DNA of 22,567 bases from the NCBI GenBank assembly GCA_035556395.1, contig DATMFB010000226.1, forward strand, positions 1 to 22,567, read 5' to 3'. A program made the position numbers and the translations under genes. Shown one piece after another: positions 1-5,864 of the stretch (its first letter is position 1; each line of letters opens with the position of its first letter). A model generated the notes under the pieces. The model had not been told where the DNA came from. It saw nothing but the letters and a program-made list of their open reading frames with translations, and did not search any database. The stretch is from 73-13 sp035556395. Lineage in GTDB: Bacteria; Actinomycetota; Actinomycetes; Actinomycetales; Microbacteriaceae.

Positions 1-1358
1 TTGAGCGGGGCCTCGACCGCGACGCGGACGATGTTCGCGCCGGTCGCCTCGTCACCGACGAGGTCGGTGATCGCGGCGGTGTCGAACGCGGTCTTCGACG
101 CCTGGATGAGCGCGACGCCACCACCGGGGACGATGCCCTCCTCGACGGCTGCCTTCGCTTTGCGGACGGCATCCTCGATGCGGTGCTTGCGCTCCTTGAG
201 CTCGACCTCCGTCGCGGCACCCGCCTTGATGACGGCGACGCCGCCCGCGAGCTTCGCGAGACGCTCCTGGAGCTTCTCCCGGTCGTAGTCGGAGTCGGTG
301 TTCTCGATCTCCGAGCGGATCTGCTTGACGCGACCCGCGATCTCCTCGGAGTCACCGGCGCCCTCGACGATGGTCGTCTCGTCCTTGGTGATGACGACCT
401 TGCGAGCGCGACCGAGCAGGTCGAGCGTCGCGTTCTCGAGCTTGAGGCCGACCTCCTCGGCGATGACCTGGCCGCCGGTCAGGATCGCGATGTCCTGGAG
501 CTGCGCCTTGCGGCGGTCGCCGAAGCCCGGCGCCTTGACGGCGACGGACTTGAAGATGCCGCGGATCTTGTTGACGACGAGCGTCGCAAGGGCCTCGCCC
601 TCGACGTCCTCGGCGATGATCAGGAGCTGCTTGCCGACCTGGATGACCTTGTCGACGATCGGGAGCAGGTCCTTGATGTTCGAGATCTTCGAGTTAACGA
701 TGAGGATGTACGGGTCCTCGAAGACCGCCTCCTGGCGCTCCGGGTCCGTGACGAAGTACGCCGACAGGTAGCCCTTGTCGAAGCGCATGCCCTCGGTGAG
801 CTCGAGCGTCGTGCCGAAGGTGTTCGACTCCTCGACGGTGACCACGCCCTCCTTGCCGACCTTGTCGATCGCCTCGGCGATGAGCTCGCCGATCTCCGGG
901 TCCGCGGCCGAGATCGACGCCGTGGCGGCGATCTCTTCCTTCGTCTCGATCTCCTTGGCGGAGTCGATGAGCGCCGAGACGACCGCAGCGGTCGCCTTCT
1001 CGATGCCGCGCTTGAGGCTGATGGGGTCGGCGCCGGCCGCGACGTTGCGCAGGCCCTCCTTGACGAGCGCCTGGGCGAGGACGACCGAGGTGGTCGTGCC
1101 GTCACCGGCGACGTCGTCGGTCTTCTTCGCGACCTCCTTGACGAGCTCCGCCCCGATCTTCTCGAACGGGTCGTCGAGCTCGATCTCCTTCGCGATGGAG
1201 ACGCCGTCGTTCGTGATCGTCGGCGCACCCCACTTCTTCTCCAGGACGACATTGCGTCCCCGCGGGCCAAGCGTGACCTTGACTGCGTCGGCAAGGATGT
1301 TCAAGCCGCGCTCGAGGCCGCGTCGGGCCTCCTCGTCGAAAGCGATGATCTTCGCCAT
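1..1358 (-). CDS. groL: Chaperonin GroEL (60 kDa), C-terminus cut by window edge
   Basis: ATP-driven cytosolic chaperonin subunit that folds proteins inside a double-ring cage. The ATG at 1356-1358 opens MAKIIAFDEEARRGLERG, and 452 codons are visible before the left edge out of about 540 usual for the family. Visible hallmarks are VTLGPRGRN (residues 28-35), TNDGVSIAKEIELDDPFEKIGA with the ATP-site Asp near residue 51, GDGTTT (85-90), and the apical segments EGMRFDKGYLS and KAPGFGDRR. A GGGAGGG ribosome site lies upstream. No groES precedes it: the next gene upstream is a LytR_C protein, so this is a solo groL as is common in actinobacteria, where groES sits elsewhere, often with a second groL. 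Two CIRCE operators cover its promoter, so HrcA repression and heat-shock induction are expected. Identity is certain; whether this is the essential copy cannot be told here. Confidence 0.98.
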   Translation of the reverse strand, partial: MAKIIAFDEEARRGLERGLNILADAVKVTLGPRGRNVVLEKKWGAPTITNDGVSIAKEIELDDPFEKIGAELVKEVAKKTDDVAGDGTTTSVVLAQALVKEGLRNVAAGADPISLKRGIEKATAAVVSALIDSAKEIETKEEIAATASISAADPEIGELIAEAIDKVGKEGVVTVEESNTFGTTLELTEGMRFDKGYLSAYFVTDPERQEAVFEDPYILIVNSKISNIKDLLPIVDKVIQVGKQLLIIAEDVEGEALATLVVNKIRGIFKSVAVKAPGFGDRRKAQLQDIAILTGGQVIAEEVGLKLENATLDLLGRARKVVITKDETTIVEGAGDSEEIAGRVKQIRSEIENTDSDYDREKLQERLAKLAGGVAVIKAGAATEVELKERKHRIEDAVRKAKAAVEEGIVPGGGVALIQASKTAFDTAAITDLVGDEATGANIVRVAVEAPL

Positions 1359-1395
1359 TGTGTTACTCGTCCCTCCCGGACGTAAAACGTGCGTA

Positions 1396-1422
1396 CTGGC
1401 ACTCCAAGGGAGGGAGTGCCAG
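1396..1422 (-). promoter_or_regulatory. CIRCE operator, gene-proximal copy
   Basis: Perfect inverted repeat CTGGCACTC-N9-GAGTGCCAG, the CIRCE (HrcA-binding) architecture of 9-bp arms around a 9-bp spacer. It differs from the consensus TTAGCACTC arm only in its outer bases. It lies 8 bp from the second copy and falls at or just after the predicted groL transcription start, so HrcA bound here would block clearance. Confidence 0.85.
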
Positions 1423-1427
1423 CATCG

Positions 1428-1456
1428 ACGTTAGCACTCAGGGATGTGGAGTGCAA
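1428..1456 (-). promoter_or_regulatory. Predicted groL promoter (SigA type)
   Basis: Read on the minus strand, TTGCAC (1451-1456) and TAACGT (1428-1433) are separated by exactly 17 bp. This is a good vegetative-sigma arrangement, with the start point predicted near 1421. The distal CIRCE copy overlaps both hexamers. The prediction rests on hexamer match and spacing only. Confidence 0.6.
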
Positions 1457-1457
1457 A
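1431..1457 (-). promoter_or_regulatory. CIRCE operator, promoter-overlapping copy
   Basis: TTAGCACTC-N9-GAGTGCAAA, a near-perfect match to the CIRCE consensus TTAGCACTC-N9-GAGTGCTAA, with only one outer base unpaired. It overlaps the predicted -35 and -10 of groL. It is the canonical target of the heat-shock repressor HrcA, whose gene is not in the window. Confidence 0.92.
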
Positions 1458-1488
1458 GGCGCGAGAACGCGATCGCGGACGGTCCGGC

Positions 1489-2121
1489 TCAGCCGGCCTG
1501 CTCCTCCGCGGGGACCTCTGCGGGCTCCTCGGTCGGCTTGGGAACGGCCGGGTGATCCATGCCGATGACGATGACGATGCTCTGGCCCGGGTAGACGTTC
1601 GGGTCGACTTCCTTGGCCTCGCCGAACCCGAGGATCTCGACGAGCCCTCGCGCGATGTCGGCGTTCGCCGGGTCGGCGTAGTAGACGATCGTGTCGAGCA
1701 CGTCGCTGTCCCCCGCGCGGGCGCGCGTGCCGATCGGCCAGCCGGCGTTCAGGAGCTCGTCGCCGACCGTGTTCTGCAGGCCGGTGACCGGGGTGCCGTT
1801 GATGACCATGATCGTCAGGCCGCGCTCGACCGCGATCGCGGGGTCGCTCACGACCGGCGGCGGAGGCGTCTCGCTCGGCGTCGGAGTGGGGACGAGCTCC
1901 GGCAGGAACGGGAAGTTGAAGTCGAGGCCCTGACCCGTGGGGCTCGTGTCGCGCATGACGCGATCGACGACGAAGAGCCCGCCGGCGGTGATGACGATGA
2001 GGCCGACGAGGAAGAGGGCGAGGCCGAGCCAGCCGCCACCGCGGCGGACGGGACCCCGATGCGAACCGACTCGGCCCGGCTCACGTTTGAGCGCGTCGAA
2101 GCGGTCCCTCTCTTTTGCCAT
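1489..2121 (-). CDS. LytR_C domain membrane protein
   Basis: Protein of 210 residues with a basic N-terminus, one membrane segment (about 31-53), a Pro/Thr-rich extracytoplasmic linker (PTPTPSETPPPP, about 78-89) and a C-terminal domain (about 100-190) resembling LytR_C: the ITVMVINGT-like strand (here LTIMVINGTPVTGLQN), the middle TIVYYADPANADIARGLVE and the final IVIVIG strand. In LytR-CpsA-Psr cell-wall ligases this domain follows the catalytic LCP domain; here it stands alone, as in many actinobacterial genes beside groL. It acts outside the membrane, and its role is unknown beyond a probable cell-wall link. The ATG at 2119-2121 has no ribosome site but sits six bases after a -10 hexamer, which suggests leaderless translation. 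The tail is acidic (EEPAEVPAEEQAG). Confidence 0.85.
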   Translation of the reverse strand: MAKERDRFDALKREPGRVGSHRGPVRRGGGWLGLALFLVGLIVITAGGLFVVDRVMRDTSPTGQGLDFNFPFLPELVPTPTPSETPPPPVVSDPAIAVERGLTIMVINGTPVTGLQNTVGDELLNAGWPIGTRARAGDSDVLDTIVYYADPANADIARGLVEILGFGEAKEVDPNVYPGQSIVIVIGMDHPAVPKPTEEPAEVPAEEQAG

Positions 2122-2127
2122 TGCGAC

Positions 2128-2133
2128 AGTGTA
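2128..2133 (-). promoter_or_regulatory. -10 element for the LytR_C gene, leaderless
   Basis: TACACT on the minus strand fits the actinobacterial TANNNT -10. Exactly six bases separate it from the ATG, which places the transcript start on the A of the start codon. No Shine-Dalgarno sequence is present. No convincing -35 was found. Confidence 0.45.
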
Positions 2134-2157
2134 TGAGCATGCGGCTGTGAGGCCGGA

Positions 2158-2622
2158 TCAGACGCTCCGCGGGGCGCGGTACATCGAGCGATGCGGGATT
2201 CCCGCCTCGTCGTACTCCTCGCCGAATGCCTCGTACCCGAAGCGCTCGTAGAGGCCGACGACGTAGGACTGCGCGTGGAGCATCGACCCGCCGCCCTCCT
2301 CGTCGATGACCTCGAGCGCGCGGCGCATCAGGTCGCCGGCGAGGCCGTCGCCCCGGCGGTCGGCCCGGACCGCGACGCGGCCGACGACGCGGTGGGCGTC
2401 GCGATGCTCGGGCGTCGCGTTCCACAGCACTCGGAGGTAGGCCGCGCAGCCGCGCTCGTCCTCGATCCAGACGTGGATCGTACGCGGCTCCTGATCGCGG
2501 CCGTCCATCTCCTCGTCGTCGGCCCGCTGCTCCCACATGAAGACGTCGCAGCGCAGCTTGAGGAACGAATACAGGTCGTCGAGCGTTAAATCGTTCCAGA
2601 GCTTCACGACCGGCCGCGTCAC
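2158..2622 (-). CDS. GNAT-family N-acetyltransferase, ElaA-like
   Basis: A 154-residue GNAT acetyltransferase, transferring acetyl from acetyl-CoA to an unknown amine. The N-terminus carries the ElaA-type signature LRCDVFMWEQ (residues 23-32), followed by AAYLRVLW (60-67), the acetyl-CoA-binding segment VGRVAVRADRRGDGLAGDL (about 80-98) and the late motif YVVGLYERFGYEAFGEEYDEAGIPHRSM, all usual in ElaA relatives. Length is normal for the family. The GTG at 2620-2622 was chosen because a TAGAAT -10 ends six bases upstream, so the message would be leaderless. It is divergent from msrB with 66 bp between start codons. Family assignment is firm; the substrate cannot be read from the sequence, and calling it ElaA itself would be too strong. 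Confidence 0.9.
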   Translation of the reverse strand: MTRPVVKLWNDLTLDDLYSFLKLRCDVFMWEQRADDEEMDGRDQEPRTIHVWIEDERGCAAYLRVLWNATPEHRDAHRVVGRVAVRADRRGDGLAGDLMRRALEVIDEEGGGSMLHAQSYVVGLYERFGYEAFGEEYDEAGIPHRSMYRAPRSV

Positions 2623-2628
2623 AAGGCG

Positions 2629-2634
2629 ATTCTA
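2629..2634 (-). promoter_or_regulatory. -10 element for the ElaA-like gene, leaderless
   Basis: TAGAAT on the minus strand, followed by six bases and then GTG. The start point is predicted at the G of the start codon, consistent with the lack of a ribosome site. It lies inside the 66-bp divergent region shared with msrB. Confidence 0.5.
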
Positions 2635-2688
2635 CGGACGGGCGTCGGAGCGCGAGGATGGACCGCAGGACGCAAGGAGGCACCGGAA

Positions 2689-3090
2689 ATGGCATACGAC
2701 GTGATCAAGTCCGACGAGGAGTGGCGGCAGCTCCTCGGGCCCGAGCAGTTCGCGATCCTGCGGCAGGCGGCGACCGAGCGCCCATGGACGGGCGAGCTCC
2801 TCGAGGAGCACCGCGCCGGCACCTACAGCTGCGGCGCGTGCGGCGCGGAGCTCTTCACCGCCGACACGAAGTTCGAGGCGCACTGCGGCTGGCCGTCGTT
2901 CTACGAGGCGATCCGCCCCGACGCGGTCGAGTACATCGAGGACCGCGCCCACGGCATGGTCCGCACCGAGGTGCGCTGTGCGACGTGCGGCTCGCACCTC
3001 GGCCACATCTTCCCCGATGCGCCGCAGACGCCGACGGGCGACCGGTTCTGCATGAACTCGCTCGCGCTGCGCTTCACGCCCGCCGAGTAG
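2689..3090 (+). CDS. msrB: Peptide-methionine (R)-S-oxide reductase MsrB
   Basis: Reduces the R-epimer of methionine sulfoxide in oxidised proteins, using thioredoxin as reductant. The 133-residue protein is a complete cytosolic MsrB with no signal peptide. Zinc ligands are C48/C51 (SCGAC) and C97/C100 (CATC). The family motif AHCGWPSF holds a probable resolving Cys at 66. The motif GSHLGHIF and the catalytic Cys121 in RFCMNSLALRF are intact, so it is not a selenoprotein form. An AAGGAGG ribosome site lies 8 bases before ATG 2689, which fixes the start. It is monocistronic: the tRNA gene begins 29 bp after its stop. The neighbouring DsbA-like genes also handle thiol redox chemistry but are on the other strand and extracytoplasmic, so a functional link is only a guess. 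Confidence 0.97.
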   Translation: MAYDVIKSDEEWRQLLGPEQFAILRQAATERPWTGELLEEHRAGTYSCGACGAELFTADTKFEAHCGWPSFYEAIRPDAVEYIEDRAHGMVRTEVRCATCGSHLGHIFPDAPQTPTGDRFCMNSLALRFTPAE

Positions 3091-3105
3091 CTCCGATCGG
3101 GCGAA

Positions 3106-3111
3106 TAGACT
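3106..3111 (+). promoter_or_regulatory. Possible -10 element for tRNA-Thr
   Basis: TAGACT, a TANNNT hexamer, ends eight bases before the first tRNA base in the 29-bp gap after msrB. No -35 was recognised, so the tRNA could also be read through from msrB. Confidence 0.35.
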
Positions 3112-3119
3112 GCCCGGGC

Positions 3120-3192
3120 GCCCTCTTAGCTCATCTGGTAGAGCAACGCACTTGTAATGCGTAGGTGGCCGGTTCGAGTCCGGCAGAGGGCT
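3120..3192 (+). tRNA. tRNA-Thr (anticodon TGT)
   Basis: A 73-nt cloverleaf was folded by eye. The acceptor GCCCTCT (3120-3126) pairs fully with AGAGGGC (3185-3191), with discriminator T3192. The D stem is GCTC/GAGC with a GG-containing loop. The anticodon stem ACGCA/TGCGT encloses CTTGTAA, giving anticodon TGT (3153-3155), which reads ACA threonine codons. The T arm is GCCGG-TTCGAGT-CCGGC. CCA is not encoded. Confidence 0.97.
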
Positions 3193-3212
3193 CGAGAGGG
3201 TGAGCGCTCGAG
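3191..3212. terminator. Weak inverted repeat between tRNA-Thr and the DsbA-like gene
   Basis: CTCGAG (3191-3196) and CTCGAG (3207-3212) can form a 6-bp stem with a 10-base loop at the meeting point of two convergent genes. No T-run follows on either strand, so terminator function is only possible by position. Confidence 0.25.
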
Positions 3213-3214
3213 TC

Positions 3215-3892
3215 TCAGACGGTCGCCGTCATCCCGGACACGAAGTCCCGGAAGTCGGGGCCGCTCAGGGCTCCCTGGAAGCGCGAGCCGTTGACGAACA
3301 CGGTCGGGGTGCCCTGCACCCCGGCATCCAGCGCACCCTCGGTCCAGTCGCCGACCCACTCGGCGAACCGGCCCTCGTGGATGCAGTCGACCGCGGACGG
3401 CGGGGCCGCGGCCGCGAGCTCGTCGTCCGAGAGGCCCGGGGTCGACTCCGGCGGCTGGTTCGCGTACAGGTGCTCCATGTAGTCGAGCGCGTCCGCCGGC
3501 GAGTACTCGGCGACGCAGGCGAAGGCGTTCGCCGCCCGCGTCGAGTACTTCGTGCCCATCGACGCGCGATCGAGGATCGCGATCGGATGGATGCGCAGCG
3601 TGGCCACGTCCTGCTCGACGAGGGCACGGAGGAACGCCCCGTTGCCCTCCTCGAACATGCGGCAGTACGGGCAGAAGAAGTCCACCCACGCGTCGATGAC
3701 GACCCGGCCCGACCCGATCGCGAACGCGCCGTCGACCGCGCGCGTCGGCTCGCCCGACACCAGGTCGGGGGCGGGGACGACGATCTGCCCGGGCGGGACG
3801 GATCCCGGCACGCCCGGGGCGGCCGGCGCGCAGGCGGCGAGCCCGAGCGCAACCGCCGCGCCCGCGAGCGCGAGCAGGACCCGGCGCCGCAC
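3215..3892 (-). CDS. DsbA-like thioredoxin-fold lipoprotein
   Basis: A predicted thiol-disulfide oxidoreductase of 225 residues on the outer face of the membrane. The GTG at 3890-3892, two bases after the upstream gene's stop, gives a clean lipoprotein signal: MRRR, a hydrophobic run, and lipobox LAAC with Cys21. A frame open further upstream overlaps the neighbouring CDS and was not used. The Thioredoxin_4-type domain has the active site CPYC (74-77, in DFFCPYC), the second-Cys helix FACVAEY, the later DCIHEGRF and the cis-Pro motif GTPTVFVNGSRF. It is a paralogue of the adjacent upstream gene in the same operon, with matching blocks ILDRAS.GT.Y.TRA.NAF.CVA and NQP.EST.GLSDDE. It probably helps oxidise or isomerise secreted proteins; the client proteins are unknown. 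Confidence 0.88.
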   Translation of the reverse strand: MRRRVLLALAGAAVALGLAACAPAAPGVPGSVPPGQIVVPAPDLVSGEPTRAVDGAFAIGSGRVVIDAWVDFFCPYCRMFEEGNGAFLRALVEQDVATLRIHPIAILDRASMGTKYSTRAANAFACVAEYSPADALDYMEHLYANQPPESTPGLSDDELAAAAPPSAVDCIHEGRFAEWVGDWTEGALDAGVQGTPTVFVNGSRFQGALSGPDFRDFVSGMTATV

Positions 3893-3894
3893 GA

Positions 3895-4791
3895 TCAGCC
3901 CGCGGAGGGTGTGGGCGTCGGGGTCGGGGTGACGGCCGAGTCCTCGACGTACTGCGCGCCCTGCGCCGCGGCGACGAACTGGCGGAACGTGGCCTGGTCG
4001 GTGAGCGAGCCGTCGTACATCTGCCCGTTGACGTAGATGGTCGGGGTCGCCGTGACGCCGCGCAACTGCGTGGCGCGGTCGGTCGCGGCCTTCGTCCAGC
4101 TCTTGAACTGCTGGTCCCGGATGCATGTCTCGACGGTGGTCGACTTCGCGCCGGCCTCGCGCGCGAGCGCGACGATCTCGTCATCCGAGAGTCCGGCCGT
4201 GCTCTCCGCCGGCTGGTTCTCGAAGAGGAGCTCGTTGAAGCGCAGCGAGCTCTCCGGCTGCTGGTCGGCGACGCATCCGAACGCGTTCATCGCGCGCGTC
4301 GGATAGGCGGTGCCGAGCGATGCCCGGTCGAGGAACGCGAGCGGGAAGATCTCCAGCGACGCGGCACCGGACTCGACGAGCGTGCGCAGATAGCTCGCGT
4401 TCGTCGCCTCGAACTGACCGCAGTAGGGGCACATGTAGTCGACGTACGTCTGGATCTCGATGACGTCGCCGCTCGTCGGCGTGGGGTTCGGGGCCGGCGT
4501 CTCGCCCGGCTGGAGGGCCGGCGTCCTGAGGACCTCGCCCCCCGCCTGGATGAGGAGTCCGTCGCTCGCCATGTTCTGCGGGCCCGGCGAGGCCGGCCGC
4601 ACCGAGGACACGATGATGATCACGACGACGGCCGCGACGGCGAGAATCCCGACGATGATGCCGCTCTGCAGGAGGATTCGGTTGCGCTTCTCCTTCTTGC
4701 GGGCGGCCTCGCGGAGTTCGCGCGCTTGCTCGCGCGCCTGTTCACGGCGTTCGTTCTTGCTCGAACGACCGCCGGTCGATGCGTTGTTCAC
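3895..4791 (-). CDS. Membrane-anchored DsbA-like thioredoxin-fold protein
   Basis: A 298-residue protein. A charged cytosolic head rich in Arg, Glu and Ala (about 10-37, probably helical or coiled-coil) precedes one membrane segment (about 42-62), a Pro-rich linker and an extracytoplasmic thioredoxin fold. The active site is CPYC (121-124, in YVDYMCPYC) and the cis-Pro is P250 in ATPTIYVNGQMYDG. Two further cysteines, C173 and C223, match positions in the downstream paralogue and may form a structural disulfide. The C-terminal tail VTPTPTPTPSAG is low complexity. The start is GTG (4789-4791), with a GAGAGGG site upstream. It is transcribed first, with its lipoprotein paralogue directly behind. 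Having one anchored and one lipidated form suggests divided labour in oxidative folding of exported proteins, which is inference. Confidence 0.88.
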   Translation of the reverse strand: MNNASTGGRSSKNERREQAREQARELREAARKKEKRNRILLQSGIIVGILAVAAVVVIIIVSSVRPASPGPQNMASDGLLIQAGGEVLRTPALQPGETPAPNPTPTSGDVIEIQTYVDYMCPYCGQFEATNASYLRTLVESGAASLEIFPLAFLDRASLGTAYPTRAMNAFGCVADQQPESSLRFNELLFENQPAESTAGLSDDEIVALAREAGAKSTTVETCIRDQQFKSWTKAATDRATQLRGVTATPTIYVNGQMYDGSLTDQATFRQFVAAAQGAQYVEDSAVTPTPTPTPSAG

Positions 4792-4832
4792 GTTGCCCTC
4801 TCGAGTCTGACTGGACAGCCCCGGAAGTCTAC

Positions 4833-5864
4833 CTACCGTCTCCTGAACCTCGACCAGGCGTCGAACCCGACCGCGATCAGGATGATCGCGCCGAGCGCGA
4901 TGCCCTGGAACAGCGGGTCGACCTTGAGCAGCGTGAAGCCGTTGTAGAGCATCGCGATGAAGAGGATGCCGAGCACCGTGCGCCAGACCGCGCCCTCACC
5001 GCCGAGGATCGACGTGCCACCGACGACGATGCCCGCGAGGACCGTGAAGGTCAGGCTCGTCGCGATCGCGTCGTTCTCCGGCGCGGATGGCGTGCGCGCG
5101 AGGTCGATGACGCCCGCGAGACCCGCACCGAGCCCCGTGATCGCGAAGGTCGCGATACGCACGAGGTTGACCCGGATGCCGGCGAGGCGCGCCGCCTCGG
5201 CATTCCCGCCCGCCGCATAGATGTAGCGCCCGAACCGCGTGCGCCACAGCACGATCCCGAGGATGACCAGGATGACGAACGCGATCCAGATCGGGAGGCT
5301 GATGCCGAGCGGCTTCGTCGTCGCGATCCAGCGGAACTCGGGGAAGTCGACGCGGATCTGGCCGATGCCCTCCTTGCCGAACTGCGAGACGAGCTTCGTC
5401 GTGCCGAGGATGATGAACGACATCGCGAGCGTCGCGATGAGCGGATTGATCTTCAGATAGGTGCTGATGACGCCGTTGATGAGGCCGACGAGCAAGCCCG
5501 CGAGGAGCGCGGCGGCGATGCCGGTCCACACGCCCGCGACGCCGCCGACCTTGATGACGAGCGTGCCGCAGACGACCGCCGTGAACATGTAGGTCGCGCC
5601 GACCGAGAGGTCGAGGCCGCCGGCGATGAGGACGAGCGTCGACGCCGCGGCGATGATCAGGATGCCCGCCTGGCGGTCGAGCACGTTCGTGATGTTGAGG
5701 AAGGTCAGGAAGTTCGACCCCGGGTACGCCGAGAGGAAGACGAAGACCAGCACGAACGGCACCACGATCGCGACGGAGCGCCACGGGATGCGGCTCACGA
5801 AGGACGGCGCGCTGTCGGGCGCCTTCACCGCGGTCGTGGACGTGATCCTGTCCGGCTGGCTCAT
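4833..5864 (-). CDS. Sugar ABC transporter permease (RbsC/XylH type)
   Basis: Integral-membrane subunit of a ribose/xylose-class importer; it probably acts as a homodimer and forms the sugar channel. The 343 residues are mostly hydrophobic, with about 8-10 membrane segments, and carry family signatures: NITNVLDRQAGILIIAAASTLVLIAGGLDLSVGA near the N-terminus, GLINGVISTYLKINPLIATLAM in the middle, the cytoplasmic loop RFGRYIYAAGGNAEAARLAGI and the segment VGGTSILGGEGAVWRTVLG. The start ATG (5862-5864) overlaps the ATPase stop in ATGA, showing translational coupling. It is last of three genes: binding protein, ATPase, permease. The substrate cannot be deduced; close families take ribose, xylose, galactose, autoinducer-2 or nucleosides. 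No metabolic gene adjoins to narrow it. Confidence 0.95.
   Translation of the reverse strand: MSQPDRITSTTAVKAPDSAPSFVSRIPWRSVAIVVPFVLVFVFLSAYPGSNFLTFLNITNVLDRQAGILIIAAASTLVLIAGGLDLSVGATYMFTAVVCGTLVIKVGGVAGVWTGIAAALLAGLLVGLINGVISTYLKINPLIATLAMSFIILGTTKLVSQFGKEGIGQIRVDFPEFRWIATTKPLGISLPIWIAFVILVILGIVLWRTRFGRYIYAAGGNAEAARLAGIRVNLVRIATFAITGLGAGLAGVIDLARTPSAPENDAIATSLTFTVLAGIVVGGTSILGGEGAVWRTVLGILFIAMLYNGFTLLKVDPLFQGIALGAIILIAVGFDAWSRFRRR

Noticed and set aside
183..1385. 400-codon open frame on the plus strand opposite groL
   Set aside because: It is antisense to an unmistakable GroEL frame; its Arg/Asp/Leu-rich translation is typical of GC-rich shadow frames.
3893..4126. Upstream extension of the DsbA-like lipoprotein to an ATG at 4126
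   Set aside because: It overlaps the preceding gene by 230 bp and would bury the lipoprotein signal; GTG 3892 fits both signal and spacing.
4460..4510. Tandem repeat or CRISPR-like signal from Pro-Thr coding stretches (also near 3900-3930 and 1860-1890)
   Set aside because: Short PT-rich linker codons explain the repetition; there is no repeat-spacer structure.
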